Origin: Arcuatula senhousia
Taxonomy: Eukaryota > Mollusca > Bivalvia > Mytilida > Mytilidae
NCBI GenBank assembly: GCA_963971305.1
Contig: OZ020309.1
Coordinates: 4,705,001-4,769,000, forward strand
DNA: 64,000 nucleotides
Reading direction: 5' to 3'
Both the position numbers and the translations under genes were made by a program. Below are positions 42,310 to 55,019 of the stretch, piece after piece. The notes beneath the pieces were generated by a model. That model worked only from the letters and a program-made list of their open reading frames with translations. It searched no databases and was not told the DNA's origin. Numbering within the stretch: the stretch's first letter is position 1; every line of letters starts with the position of its first letter.

Positions 42310-43705
42310 AAACTTAAAATTCCCAAATAAGGAAAAGATTTTCTTTAGAACTGAGAAATAGATTTAGTGTCCTCACTGATACAGAAAAACAAGACAAAGA
42401 TGACCAATGGACACAATTCAAAATCAAATACAACGTAAAAGCTCAAAACATCATTGGTCTTAGAAATAAGGCAATTCAAGAATGGTTAAGTGCAAACAGT
42501 TTGATACTGGTTGATGAAAGAAGATCACTAAAAACAAAATAGACGGAACAAGATCTGAAAGGTTAAAAGATAAACTTAGGGAACAGTACAATAATAAAGA
42601 CAGAGAAGTGAAAAAGAACATGAAAAAGGACAACAAACAATGGTATGAAGATCATGCGCTACTGAAGCAGAAGCAGCAGCCAGCAAGGGCAATATGAAAG
42701 CAGTGTATGACATAACAAGAAAACTTTTTAAGGAAAGACCAAAACAGATCGAACACATTAAAGATAAGAATGGCTCACTATTAACAAAGTGAAAGCAAGA
42801 TGGCAAGATCATTTCAATGAAGTTTTTAACAGACCGGACCACCAGAACCAGCAGAGATCATTAATAATGGCATTGAAACGTCGCCCATTCATGTAGAGCA
42901 CCCTATATTAAACGAAGTAAGAGCTGTTATAGGAGAACTAATGAATGGTAAATCATCTGGAATAGGCAATATTACTAGCGACCTAAGAACTGATCAATAA
43001 AATGTCACTTGCCCATTCCACCGTCCTTAAGATTAATGCATCAAAAACAAAAGTTATGAGACTGAACAGAAACCCCAACGAACCTATCACCAGCACAAAT
43101 GGATATGAAATCAAAGATGTAAAATCCTTTTTCTATCTGCGATGGTAACAACCAATAGCGGAACAAACGATGAAATCAGAAGACGATCAGGCCTTGAAAA
43201 AAAGACATACAACAAACTTGCACCTATTTGAAACAACAGCCAACTATCGAAGAGAACAAAGTTCCGTCTGTTTAACTCAAACGTCATCTCTGTTCTCCTA
43301 TATGAAAGCAAAACATGGAAAATGACCAAAAACGATAAAAACATGCTGGACACATTCCTACACAAGAGCTAAAGGAGAATCTTGAAAATATATTGGCCGC
43401 AGGAAGTAAGAAACGAAGAAGTAAGAAAACAAGATGGTTGTGAAAAGACACCATCAGAAGAAGAAGGTGGAAATGGATCGGTAATTTGCTCAGGATGGAG
43501 AACAGCAGGCATGCAAAAATAGCCCTCACATGGACTCCAGATGGTAAAAGAGAGAGGAGGTGTCCAAAAGAGACCTGGTCGGGATTATAGAAAATTTTGG
43601 AATCAAGACCTAAACGGAGGCAACAAGAGTGGCATCTAATAGAGGGTAATGGAGAGGACTTGATAATGGCCCGATTCTCCTCAAGGAGGGACGAAAATAA
43701 TTAGT
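42310..43705 (+). pseudogene. Degenerate LINE with internal deletion
   Basis: The translation, broken by stops and shifts, shows a FSVLTDTEKQDKDDQWTQFK segment, VDERRSLK, a KARWQDHFNEVFNRP block, then LKINASKTKVMRLN and, near the end, WIGNLLRMENSRHAKIALTW with GKRERR and KETW. This is the order of a LINE-type endonuclease/RT protein, with the catalytic palm between FNRP and LKINASKTK largely deleted (about 42960-43010). Confidence 0.7.
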
Positions 43706-44229
43706 GAAGTGAGTGATCAACCTGTGTCTGGGGTAGGAAGAATATTAGGGTTTAGACAATTTGGTAATTAAAACGGGTGGTTTTAAGTTTTGGTGTATAC
43801 TCAACACAAAAGTGTTTTGCCGGAGCAATGTAAGATTAGGGACTCTTCTTCAAATTTTGAGCACATTCAATAGAAATTCTTTTGAGGGGATCCCCATACC
43901 TTTTTCCTATAAGTATATTGTATAAAAATGTAGAAATTTCGTTGAAAATATGCGATAACGGATTTAAATGATATTTTATTTAATATTTATATACATATAT
44001 AGATTTTATTTCAGACTCATTTATAACATTTGTCCACGTCTGCATCTTCAAGGGCAATCCTCTCACGGCTACGTACCAAAGGAGTTTTAACTCTGACAAT
44101 CTGACAATCGCAGATGTTACAATTCAAGTCTAGTCTAAACTATATTGAGTACTAGTAAATCATAGATTTTCAAGTTTTTTGTTTTGTTTTGTTTTTTTTT
44201 TTGTTTTTTTTTTGACAAAAGAGTTTGCT
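43706..44229. other. Intergenic stretch
   Basis: No gene recognised. GT/T-rich simple sequence lies at about 44175-44215. Confidence 0.35.
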
Positions 44230-44936
44230 AAAGGATTGGTTGCGATAATGCCCCCTTTTTTTTGGCCCATCAAAAGTCTTTAAAATAAAAAGAATTTCAA
44301 AGCATGTTTCTTTATACCTGATTTTGCAACAAAATAATCGTGCTAGTATATATAGATTAACAATCTTCAATGATTTTGCACAAACACAAGGTAGACAATT
44401 GTGTTCAGAATGGATCAATTTTGATTGAACATCGCATCTTGATTTAAAGAAAACAAGGTAGACCATAATAAAGATTATTTTTGAGCTAACATACTTGAAG
44501 ACAGAGCTTATCAATTCTAATAAAGATCCCTCTTATATATATATGCATTACTTTCAACAACAATATTGAATTTCAAATATACTAGTATGCTAATATTAGG
44601 GAAAAAACAAAGAAAAAGCAGAGATTTTGAATATCTTTAAAAACTACTGACTACGAAAAGCTATAAAGATTGTTCCGCGTGCAGGACTAACTTCCTGGAA
44701 GGATATATATCACTAAATTTCGTAACTTTTCCATAGTTACAATTTTAAAATCAGTTGCGGTGGTTCATTTCAAGCACTTTTTTTAACAAATAAAAAAAAA
44801 CGTTTATGCAACAGACGGTATTTTGCAAAAAATGCAAACATTCACCTTTCAAACAAAACCTTTTTTGATAATATTTACATTATTTTATTTTTGACTTCAA
44901 TGGTGGCCTGAAAAGGGGTCTTATTGCAACCCACTA
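44230..44936. mobile_element. Non-autonomous TIR element, copy 2 (relative of 13933-14726)
   Basis: The left AAAGGATTGGTTGCGATAAT and the right GGGGTCTTATTGCAACCCAC are inverted repeats matching copy 1. The interior is also similar, including GGAAGGATATATATC and GCGGTGGTTCATTTCAAGC, with deletion of the foldback seen in copy 1. Confidence 0.7.
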
Positions 44937-45055
44937 TTTCTATTTATATCAATCAGTCATAGAATACACCTTTACCATCACTCAAGAGAAACTCTCTTTT
45001 CTAAACTTGAATCTGCAATTGTCACAGTGTAACATCAATATTTTACAACCCTACG

Positions 45056-45160
45056 GATGCTCATAGTTACTTGAACCATTTCAAGTCCTAAGGTCGTATA
45101 TGCAGAGATGCTCATAGTTACGTGAACCATTTCAAGTCCTAAACGTATATGCAGAGATGA
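45056..45160 (+). repeat. 52-bp tandem duplication
   Basis: GATGCTCATAGTTAC(T/G)TGAACCATTTCAAGTCCTAA is present twice in a row, followed by CGTATATGCAGAG each time. Confidence 0.8.
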
Positions 45161-45479
45161 CGTGTATTCTAAGGATCAGAAAGACAAAATGAAGTCTTTT
45201 TTTTTCGATACGACAAGATATTCTTCAAATATATTGGACAAAGCCATTGATTAAGTCCCTGAGGTGACTCAATCCAAAGCCTTTGAATCCGGGACTTGAC
45301 GCAAAAATGACCATGTTATGTTTTGTACTAACATAACATCCTCATAAAATTCCTAAACGCAACAATTTGAAGTGGAATTTTAAAACCATAGTTTTGAAGG
45401 ATAAAAACTCGTCAGCTTTTATTTAACTCCGGGCTGCTTCTCGCAAGATTACGTGGAAACCGAACAGATAGTCTGCACA

Positions 45480-45850
45480 ATGCTTTCAAGTTTGAAATCG
45501 TTTAACCAGCATGTCAGAAAACATAATATTTGTCATTTTCTGTGCAAAATGCCTAAAAGTTTATGTGGGCCAAATTTATTGCCGACTTGGTGACAGATTT
45601 GCAGAACATAGACGGGAAATACTAAATTTCCAGAAAGACTCCATTTGGCGAACATTTTCGTTTACCTTACCAAAATTTTAATAATATACAGGTAACTGTG
45701 TGCTTCTCGATACACTTACCAGTGAGAAGCAAAGGCAGTTTGTAGAACAAAGAACTATCAGAGTCTAAGGGACTTTCAACCCCTTGGATATCAATGTTAA
45801 AAAACAATTATTTAATTCAAAATCATTTTTCCTCTGTTCAGGATTTTCTT
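45480..45850 (+). pseudogene. GIY-YIG nuclease remnant of a Penelope-like element
   Basis: One frame reads CAKCLKVYVGQIYCRLGDRFAEHRREIL, the start of a GIY-YIG domain with the conserved R and H, then breaks up before an EKQRQFVEQRTIRV block. Similar remnants lie upstream of receptor 4 (56016) and of the right-edge module (63010). Fragment only; no function expected. Confidence 0.65.
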
Positions 45851-45879
45851 GAAAGACGTACATAAAAGTAATAACAAAA

Positions 45880-46030
45880 CTACCAAACTTGAATGATCAA
45901 TCTCATAGTCCAGAGAAAATGACAAAAACAAATCAGTCATACCGGAGAATTAGTGGATCGCAATGGTCCTGACTTGGTACAGGCATTTCAAACGAAATGG
46001 TGGGTTAAACCAGGTTTAATGGTGCCAATT
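45880..46030 (-). repeat. Type-1 tail fragment
   Basis: It matches 15465-15605 closely (AACTTGAATGATCAATCTCA ... GGTGGGTTAAACCAGG). Confidence 0.75.
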
Positions 46031-46382
46031 TAATCATTTAATTGCATTTCTCTGATATTCCTGTTTCATCTAAACGTATTTTGTCTGGGTGGTGTGTCCC
46101 CTGTTCTTATGTCAGTCTGTTCTTGTTCTTGATGTATCAGCATCTTTTTATGTTAATTAATTGTTATAATAATTATTATAAAATGTTATAATTTTATACC
46201 CATGAAGAAGAAATGTATTTCCGAAAATGTTGGCACTTTTTTATTTTGACTTATATTTATGTTTTGGGTTTACTTTTGCAATTTGGATTTACCTTATATT
46301 AAATTGATTTCTTTGTTTAATTAGACGTTTGTAAATGTTTTCAGTATATCTTTCAAACAAAAGATTTTTATTATTATTATTA
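46031..46382. other. Intergenic stretch
   Basis: AT-rich, no gene seen. Confidence 0.35.
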
Positions 46383-46383
46383 A

Positions 46384-46610
46384 CGATCAGTTCATGTTGT
46401 TTGTCCGACTTGGAACCGTCCCTTCAATACGTGGAAATAAAGTTAAACAGTTAAACGTAAAACGTGATCATCAATATAACATGAAAGATGAAAATAATAC
46501 GAATCAACAACAGCAGCCGGTCTTAAAATTCTTTTATAACATATTTTGTTGATCTTTTCTCCGTAATCTTTCCCATAATATTGTTTATTAGTCTTCTTGC
46601 AAACACCCAA
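46384..46610 (+). promoter_or_regulatory. Conserved upstream module of receptor 3
   Basis: CGATCAGTTCATGTTGTTTG, ACGTGGAAATAAAGTTAAAC, GGTCTTAAAATTCTTTTAT and TTTGTTGATCTTTTCT appear in the same order as in the modules at 31651, 56433 and 63723. Confidence 0.7.
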
Positions 46611-46749
46611 AGACTAGTTTGTGGTATAATTTATTCAAACGAGGATGATAAAGGATAATATTTTGTCATATGTTATTTTTAACTCAAATAGAAAAAAAGT
46701 ATTAAAACCTTCGTTCGCCTACTGTGTTCTCCTACTGATTTAGTATTGG

Positions 46750-46757
46750 TATAAAAT
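46750..46757 (+). promoter_or_regulatory. TATA-like box of receptor 3
   Basis: TATAAAAT in the context TATTGGTATAAAATACACAAAC, positioned like that of receptor 2. The leader that follows (46780-46990) has imperfect repeats of a CGACAC(C)AAAAGCC type. A CCTGTAG acceptor-like site ends at 47070. Confidence 0.5.
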
Positions 46758-47141
46758 ACACAAACTTCGCATTTTGTAGACACCAGAACACGATAGAACT
46801 ATTACTAGCAGACAAAAAACCGACAGAATTACTATCAGCCATTAATCGACACCAAAAGCCGAAAGCAATTACAATCAGACGATATTCGACACAAGCGAAG
46901 GACAACCATTATTGTCAGACAACACTTGAGACACAATTACTCGACAGCCATTACAGGCAGTCGAACACCGACACCAAAACCCAACTATCAGACCATCAAA
47001 ACTGGATTTTTAGCCATTTTTTTGAACGAAATACAACAGATATAATCTTTGCTGTTACTTCAACCTGTAGTTGATTGATTAACGATAGAAGCCATAGGAA
47101 GTCCAAAAAGCCGACATTAATAACCTATAGGTACTGAAAAA

Positions 47142-48203
47142 ATGGAAGAATACATAAAGCAACTTGAGGAAATGTTTAGATTACAAATGGCCGTTCAGAT
47201 AGGGAAATTAGTCACTGTAGATTTTCTGTATCCTTCAGAACAATTACGTATAGCCCAAATCTATACCGGATTAATCCTTTCAATAGTCTGCATAGTTTCT
47301 ATTGTACTTTTTGTTGTTTTTCGGTTTAAAGAAGAAAGAAAACTATCATCAGATGAAAAATTCATCTTTGCCATTTTCTGTTTAGATGTTGCATATTCGG
47401 TGCTTTTAATAGTTTGTATTATCAAACTGTTCATACTAGATGATGCTCGTGAATTTATGGGATGCCCATCAGTTATTTTGCACGAGATCTATGTTTGTGT
47501 TCAATTCTTACTTCAAGACCTAAAAATTTACTGCATAGCGATGATATCTCTGAAGCGATTCATAATCGTCATGTTTCCACTTCGGGTAAGCTCGTTGCTT
47601 CGAAAGCGTATCTGGGTTCCGTTACTCGTCTTTCTTGTGCTTTCATCATGCACGGCACTTGGACTTACTTTTCATTTTCAAACTTTTGATCGATTCCTGA
47701 TTAAATCGAAGCTTGACAACGTAGGAGTTGTTGAGGCATGTGTAAATATTTCGAATTTGACCCCTAGCGATAATTTAATTTATTCGATTTTTGTTGGATA
47801 CCTGAGACAAATCATTTCGGCTGTGTCTTTACTTTGTATAATAGTTCTGGATATTATTCTCTCTGTTAAATACTACAAGAAGATGAAATGGCGGAAGAGA
47901 AATGCGACAACAACGAGATCAGCACAACAAGAACGAGATTTTGTTTTCCTGCGTTCTGTTCTGGTAATAGCCATAATTTTTGTAATCATCACAATACCAA
48001 ATTTTGCATTTAGCTTCAAAATTGGCATTTTTAACATCCTAGATGATAAAAACCAATACCATTCTAAACGAATAGAAATGCAAATAGCTAACCTTGTAAA
48101 CTATTTCTCAAGCCTTTTATTCGTACCCTTGCTGCTTATTTATAATATAGTTCATGTAAAATCCTTTCGTGGAGCAGCAAAACGGTTGTGTCTGAGTGGC
48201 TGA
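47142..48203 (+). CDS. Class A-like seven-transmembrane receptor 3 (orphan GPCR), 353 aa
   Basis: This has the same single-exon design as its paralogues: an N-terminal amphipathic segment (about 1-37), seven helices, Cys in MGCPS and EACVN, KRF in place of DRY (SLKRFIIVMFPLR) and VPLLLIYN at the end of helix 7. The third inner loop and helix 6 (RNATTTRSAQQERDFVFLRS, then AIIFVIITIPNF) match receptor 2 and 4 almost exactly. It is closest to receptor 4, roughly 85 percent by eye, with duplicated 5' and 3' flanks, so the pair arose by a recent segmental duplication. Ligand unknown. Confidence 0.88.
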   Translation: MEEYIKQLEEMFRLQMAVQIGKLVTVDFLYPSEQLRIAQIYTGLILSIVCIVSIVLFVVFRFKEERKLSSDEKFIFAIFCLDVAYSVLLIVCIIKLFILDDAREFMGCPSVILHEIYVCVQFLLQDLKIYCIAMISLKRFIIVMFPLRVSSLLRKRIWVPLLVFLVLSSCTALGLTFHFQTFDRFLIKSKLDNVGVVEACVNISNLTPSDNLIYSIFVGYLRQIISAVSLLCIIVLDIILSVKYYKKMKWRKRNATTTRSAQQERDFVFLRSVLVIAIIFVIITIPNFAFSFKIGIFNILDDKNQYHSKRIEMQIANLVNYFSSLLFVPLLLIYNIVHVKSFRGAAKRLCLSG

Positions 48204-48925
48204 TCAGAAAACTAGTACATTATTAGATTTTGTTGGGATAATCAAAAGCCTTACAATGAAACATTAGAATTGGATATGTGATCCTTAAGTATCTATAAAA
48301 AGGCAAGGAAGATTTTCTTTTACAACAAAGGCAGATGTCTAACGTTAGATACCAGATCTAAAATAGTAAGAAAATATGTAGATTTTTTTTCGGATGAAAC
48401 GAACGATTACAGTTATACAGATGGTGGACAAAGCAATTTAAATTGATTATTTTTTTCAACTATCTATAAGTTAAATGGTCAAACTTATTGCATCGTTCAT
48501 CCAGAGATGGTTACTTTTAACGTAAAATTGTTTTATGCTACATTTTGTACGTATTTCTTTTTTTCTATGGCAACGAACTATTATTTTCTTTCTTTTACTT
48601 ACCTCTTATTTCGTTTTTTTATGAATATGATCAATTAAAATTATTAATATTGACATAGTTGATTCAATGTATTTTTTTTTATAATATTGTGAGTTTCCTC
48701 TTTTTATCTGTATGTTATGGTTACTGACTTTTGTTTTGGTCTTTTTTGACTGGCGATATCTGAATGACACATTTGCTTCGTCCTAACCCATCCACAACAT
48801 ATTACAAAAAACACATACTGTACATGGCGGACTGAATGACACGTAATATAAATTATTAACATGTATTATATAAAATTTTGTTGCATTCTGTTCATTCCGA
48901 ACACGGTTCTGTTTCGCAGCTACTT
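48204..48925. other. 3' flank of receptor 3 and intergenic DNA
   Basis: The first 240 bp (ACTAGTACATTATTAGATTT onward) are duplicated after receptor 4 at 58252. A (T)n tract is near 48670. No gene is seen. Confidence 0.5.
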
Positions 48926-48929
48926 CCTG

Positions 48930-49260
48930 CTTACTTGATTTCCGAAAGGCACCGAATTCCGAATTATTTGTCTTCCTTTACCGGAATTGAATTGACACAC
49001 TGAAATTGAAATTGGCAGCTCGACGATGTGCTACAGCATGAAGGAATCGCTTATGCTTCCGTAGCACCTGAGTTCACTCTTATAGCGACTATAGTTCGCG
49101 TTGTAAATTGATATTTAGTGGGTTTTGTGTTTCTGTGTTTTATATGTTTTCTCTTTGTTTTGGGTTTCTTTTCGTCCTGTCCTTGTTTGTGTTTGCTGGT
49201 TTTGTCTCTTCATTTTTGGATTTTGACATTAGGATGTCCCATTGTAAAAAAAACACCCCG
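48930..49260 (+). repeat. Type-2 retroelement tail
   Basis: CCTTTACCGGAATTGAATTG, CACCTGAGTTCACTCTTATA, GACTATAGTTCGCGTTGT, TTGATATTTAGTGGGTTTTG and CTGGTTTTGTCTC follow in the order seen after the RT remnant at 41390. Confidence 0.75.
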
Positions 49261-50160
49261 GTAATATGAACGACCATGCAATTTCTATATCAGCATCAGG
49301 ATTTATTCTCGCGGGGAAAGTTAAAAGGCTGACAGTGTTCAACTAATAGACTTATGGTAATTTTTTTAAGTTTCTTGGTTTTTTTTTTTAAATTCGTAGT
49401 TAGGTCGCATTATGTAGATATTGGTCTGTTAACTGGTATATATTGAATTAATGGCATGTGAGAAAAACAATATATTTACCCGCCTTGTTCGCATGAACAT
49501 GTAATTTGAGATACGCAGTTTATTTGCTTCTTATACATTGACTGTAAATCAATTTAAGTTAACTCTGAGAAGTCAGTGTCATTATGAGAATGTTCAAGTC
49601 GTCCAAGTAGTCAAATATATAAACCGAACTTTGATCTGTGACGATTATATTGATTTGGAAATCTAAAGATGTATATTATGCATTAATGATCGTTGATTAA
49701 CTAAAGATATTTTGCGTTGTCATAAGATCATATGTGATTTGTTAATTCGAGCCCACTTTTTTTAATGAAACTTTTGAAAACTGAAAGATCTTTTATTAAC
49801 ATATCAATTAATTCTCGGAACGATTGAGAATTCATCGGAGAGCGCTCTAGCCACAAATAACTGGGAAATCTTGTTATGTGACCTGTGTCGCGCTTATTTA
49901 TTCCACATCTTATTTTTTCCATTTCTGTCCATATGTAACTCATATACGGTAAAAGTTGTGTTATAAGATATTGGCATTTATTTGTAGTACCTCATCTTTT
50001 GCCACGAGTTTGAATGTCAAAAAAGAATAGACTTTGTCTCGAATCTTAATATTGAATGAAGTGTTAAGAACGATAAGTAAGAAGACTTGTAACTGCTACA
50101 AGTTCAGTTGTACAAGTAATAACTATTATGATATTTTAGGACAAAAAATAACTTTTACTT
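49261..50160. other. Intergenic AT-rich stretch
   Basis: No gene recognised. Confidence 0.35.
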
Positions 50161-50162
50161 TT

Positions 50163-50240
50163 GACTGATTCGATTTTGTCATTTTCTCTGGACTATGAGA
50201 TTGATCATGCAAGTTCGGTAGTTTTGTTATTACCTTTATT
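50163..50240 (+). repeat. Type-1 tail fragment, inverse of the 15.5-kb copy
   Basis: TTTTGTCATTTTCTCTGGAC and TATGAGATTGATCATGCAAG are the complement of 15475-15515. Confidence 0.75.
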
Positions 50241-50689
50241 GTATAAGGGCTCAAATTTCTACAAAAAACATGTTTGAATCCTAGAGAGCAAGCTTAAGAT
50301 ATTTATATTGATATTTAAGGATGGACCACAATATATTTTCTGTCTATGAAGAAATAACATTTTAAAATGTGTCAAACACTGTGTAACCTATTCAAAAACC
50401 TCACCCATTAAAAAAAAAACATTTATCTATAGCATGTTAAATGCATGCAGATTGATCTTGATCTAAATTAATCTATTAGAACATGTTTTATTGATATGAT
50501 TTGTTGTAAGTAGTAACTAATTTTAGGAGACAGATTTATATAAGCTCTCTAAGCTTGTTTCTGAACCCTCTTGCTTAAGATGTCATGATTTAATGTGCGT
50601 ATGTTATCTTTAAATTATCTTAATTAGATATTCATTTGGTTCATCAATTCAATATTTTCAGGACAATTAAATGTTAAAATGCCAGCAAG
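50241..50689. other. Intergenic stretch
   Basis: No gene seen. Confidence 0.35.
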
Positions 50690-50850
50690 GCAACGGGGGT
50701 GGGTAAGCCATTATATGAAATGCCTGTATCAAGTCAGGACCATTGCGATATACAATTACTTTGGTAGGTCTTTGCCTTGTTTTGTCTTTTGTTCTTGGAT
50801 ATGTGAGATTTATTATCCCAGTTCGTAATTTTTTTTTGTTACTTTTATTA
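50690..50850 (+). repeat. Type-1 tail fragment, degenerate
   Basis: ATGCCTGTATCAAGTCAGGA, CCATTGCGAT and TTGTCTTTTGTTCTTGGATA are a diverged complement of the tail at 15455-15600. Confidence 0.6.
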
Positions 50851-51763
50851 ACACAAAAAATATCACGTGACTTCACCAGTAAGCGAGTGGTCCCGTAGAC
50901 TTATTCAAAAACAATTGTGAGATAATCAAAAAAATAATATCTCAATAAACGGTAAATACTTCAATTGTATGAAAAAAAATATACTTACATGTATAAAAAT
51001 ATTATCAAAATCAATCAGTCTGGCTGTCTTTAATAAACAACAAAGCAATTATTATTTCGATCTATTACTCTTTATTGCACCGGTAGTCGTCATGCATGCT
51101 TAGAAAAATTATAATAAAAGATTCCCCAGCTATTCCGCACTAAACCGAAACTGAAGTATTGTTCATTAGTAATCAAGATCATTTTACCAATTTTTGCATT
51201 CTTGGTTTTTAACTTTCAAATGGATTATTTATTGGTCTTTATTCATACACTTCATTTTGGACAGGTCTATTGTAAAGATTCAGGCTATAGCTGCACCTCG
51301 CGAAAAATAGTAATCATTAAAGCTCAATTGTGATACCATCGGTACCAAAACATTCCTCGTGAAAAACCCACGTATTCAGTAAACAGGAAGTAGATGATCT
51401 AGAAGGAAAACACCGCTAAACACCATATGCTACAATTGAGTAAAGCAATATACAACGTTGCCTAGAAAAATTAGACGGAAATATTGTTTTGAAATGTCGC
51501 TGTTGGTCATACACGTATTCAAAATATTACTACATGTTTCAATAATACAAACACATACATATTTCCAAAATTTGACAACATTTGGCTATTTCTTAAAAAA
51601 TAATAAATTTATCTGTTTGGTAATTGTTGTAATATTTTTGGCAATATGCAAAGTTTGTGTATTATATTCCGGTATTAAATTAGAAGAAGAAAAGGCGAAT
51701 GCATGTTGTCAGGACTGAAAATAAATATGACATGATATGATTTTTAGTTGAATAGGTCTAGAT
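50851..51763. other. Intergenic AT-rich stretch
   Basis: An 86-codon ORF at 51458-51718 has one hydrophobic helix but no recognisable family; not called. Confidence 0.35.
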
Positions 51764-52330
51764 TTAAGGTTAGTGAGGACACCTGTCATGTGACAGAAAA
51801 CAGTTTAAAATGCAACAAAAACAAGTGCAAATGTCACAAATACCTTGAAACTTGTGTAAAATAGTTTTATGTATCAAAACTTAACCAAAATAAATTAATT
51901 TGAGCACAAATAAAACAACCATTCCTTTATAAATAAAATTTTCAAATAAAACAAGGGAGATAATCCACTTGAAAAATGACCAAAAAATTACAAAGATTTG
52001 TATTGTAGACAGAAAATTAAGCTGGTGACCCCTAGTTTTTATTGTTTTATTTCAAAATATATTGTTTTTCATTGATTTTTATCAAATAAAAATAAAATTT
52101 AAATTCGTGGATTTTTTCAGCGACAAGATTTTATGCTAATTATTTGGCCTTTCCTATATAATCTATAGTAATTTGGGAAAACTTTGAGCCTAGATTTTGG
52201 GAAAACAAGCCTGGAAAGGGGGTCCAATATTTTTACACAAGATAAAGTATATACCTAATATTGATATATAAAAAATGATCATTTTAAATTTGGCATTATT
52301 TTTGGGGCCAGGTGTCCTCACTAACCTTAA
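51764..52330. mobile_element. TTAA-flanked non-autonomous TIR element, 567 bp
   Basis: Perfect inverted ends (GGTTAGTGAGGACACCTG and its complement) are bordered by TTAA on both sides (51764-51767, 52327-52330). TTAA duplication is the piggyBac preference, although the TIR itself was not matched to a known family. Broken relatives lie at 61110-61562 (inverted) and 61895-62035 (direct). Confidence 0.82.
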
Positions 52331-52600
52331 CGCAACGCAGTGTATGATGTTTACACGAAGTATACTAAGACTTTCATAAAACAAAAAAATGAAAAGATCT
52401 ACAAATATTGCTATTTAAGATCTTTATACTGTCTGGTACTGTTTTATACCTTAATTTTATGTTAACAGATACGAACGACGATCACGTTGTACGTTAAAAT
52501 GTATTTATTTATTGTCACGTACTGCCGGAACAGACTATTTCAGACAAACGAACAACATGAAATGATCATAAATATTTATATTACCTTCTACAATATTTTT
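52331..52600. other. Intergenic stretch
   Basis: No gene recognised. Confidence 0.35.
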
Positions 52601-52680
52601 TATGGCCCGACCACGTATGTGGATCGGACATATAGTTCTACCCTTGTCCGTTCATCCGTGCGTACGTCCGTAACACATTG

Positions 52681-53200
52681 GTTAAGTTCTTGGTAAAGGT
52701 CCATTGCTCGGATACTAGATGTTGGAGGTCAATGATATTTCACCACCAGATAGGTCTTTGGTAGGGCTACACCACCCACTAAAAATTAGGTCACTGTGCC
52801 CTGTATTTTATGCATGAACGACTTCGGTTAAGTTCTTGGTTAAGGTCCGCAACTTGGATACTAGATGTTGGGGGTCAATGATATTTCACTACTAGATGTG
52901 TCTTAGGTAAGGTGACACCACCCACTAGAAATAAGGCCACTGTGATCTATATTTTACGCATGAATGACTTTAGTTAAGTTCTTGGTTAAGGTCCATATCT
53001 TGAATACTACATGTAAGGGGTCAATAATATTTCAGTACTCGATGAGTCTTAATAACATGGCACCACCCACCAGAATTAAGGTCAAAACGAGCTTTATTTT
53101 ACACATGAACACTTTTGATCAATTTCTTGGTAAAGGTCCATATCCCAGGTAATACACATTTAGGGTCAATGATATTTCAAGAACGGAAGGGCCATCCTGT
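52681..53200 (+). repeat. 146-bp tandem repeat, about 3.5 copies
   Basis: Units beginning GTTAAGTTCTTGG start at 52681, 52827, 52973 and 53117 (last one diverged). Each holds TAAGGTCC, GGTCAATGATATTTCA and ACACCACCCAC. A GGTCCGACCACGT-like lead-in precedes them. Confidence 0.88.
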
Positions 53201-53739
53201 GTTTCATAGACACATTTTCTAGTTTTGTTTTGTGTTAGGATGTGTTGCAAAATGTAAACAAACTTTATATCAGCGTAAATCAATTTTGTATGAAGTAAAC
53301 AAACTTTATATCAAACCTGTTATATTATTTACACCAGACTACTAACAAGTTGATATAATGTTTAAGTTCCCAGCTTTTTATGGGATAGAACATCCTTTTT
53401 TTAGATATTACAATTAAACCCTATTTTTTCTAACCCAGACGAAAGTTGGTCTTTTTGGCTTCTATTCGGAATTTTTGTATTGTTGTACCCCAGTATAATC
53501 TTCATATTCATAAAGCTTATCCAACTGCTTTGGGTGAGTCCTGAAAATTGTATCGTCTGGTACTTTGTTTTTTTAAAGAATATGCAAAATTGTAAAATTT
53601 GTCCCGTAAAAAGGATTTTAATTATGTAAAATGTATACTGCAAGTGAAAGACCATCCAATATAACTTAATATTCAGGCAAATTGATACATAATCCATCCA
53701 TCTACGCAAATTGAAAAAAATATATATCTCAATGAAAAT
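53201..53739. other. Intergenic stretch
   Basis: A 30-bp phrase on AAACAAACTTTATATCA recurs twice near 53255-53315. No gene seen. Confidence 0.4.
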
Positions 53740-55019
53740 GTCAAATGAAATGAAATTTGATTGAAATCACCGATAAATTAGATGAAAGCTATATATAGCT
53801 ATTAAGGCATGTAGGGCGGCCATCCTGGATTTTTCGAAGATAATAATTTGCCTAAATAAGTCTTCTAGGATGGTCTTTTAGTTGCTCTATAGCGTTTACA
53901 AAAATGAAAACATTGCTATCGGACGATTTTGCATGGTTTTCTCATGAACAGGCTCTAAAATGGTATTTTGCATTCCACTGTTCCGATTACACAAATACAT
54001 TTTTTTTATAAAATACAAAAACAACGCATTTTACAAAATTTGTTGATATTGTACAGATCCTCCATACATTATGTATAACAACTATGGCAGCCAATGCTTT
54101 TATTCTTTTCTTTGATTCTTTTGTATTTTGATGTGATTCTTACAGCCCTATTTGCAGAATACCATTGAAGGGTTGTGTATAGATTTAGGGTTAAGTTATG
54201 ACTCGGGTTAGGATCAGGGATGATGTAAGAGGTAAAAATTAGATTAAGCTTGATGACGTTTTCGGAGTGCATGATAAATAAAGGTAAAGTTTATTGTTCC
54301 TGTTATATGCATACTTCAAGGAATATATAATGATTAGGTAAGAAATTAAGATAGTTAGGTATGGGTGGGTATGAGTGAGGATAAATGTTGAGAGTTAAAG
54401 TAAGGGGTAAGATTAGTTTCTGGTATTAGTTACTGTTATGATCTTATTTCACTCGATGGCGAAAAGGGCTGCATGAGGTCATGTAAATGCATCAATATAG
54501 ATTTAAGCAGTTAATATAAACTACTGTAGCAACGCTGACAGTTTTTTGTCAGTACTTTTTGGCTTTGATTTAAAGCGACAGTAATAAAAATAGAAGATAA
54601 TGAGATGTGTGATAAGTGTACATGACAGAAACTACAATATAAACGACAATTTAAAAAATCTACTTTGGAAAACAGCTACCACCTTTCAATTTGACCTACT
54701 TATAGTACCTGTAGTTGATATTTTGGTTAGTAATACCAGAACGAGGTCAAAACAACGAATTTATCAAGACATGAGTTAAGGTAACTGTATGGTACATGTA
54801 TCTTTTACAAATATAGACTTCCTGTTGAATTCTGGAATAGTGATATTTAGAATGATTGCTGGTAAAAGAACCCTTTTCTTATGTGATGCTGATCATGATG
54901 ACAAAATTTCAATCACCTTTATATTTCTATTGAACTTCTTTATCAATCTGTTTATAGACATGTTTCAAGACAGATTTTATATCCGTTTTTTTATCATTTC
55001 CCTCCTATTCTCAAACTTT

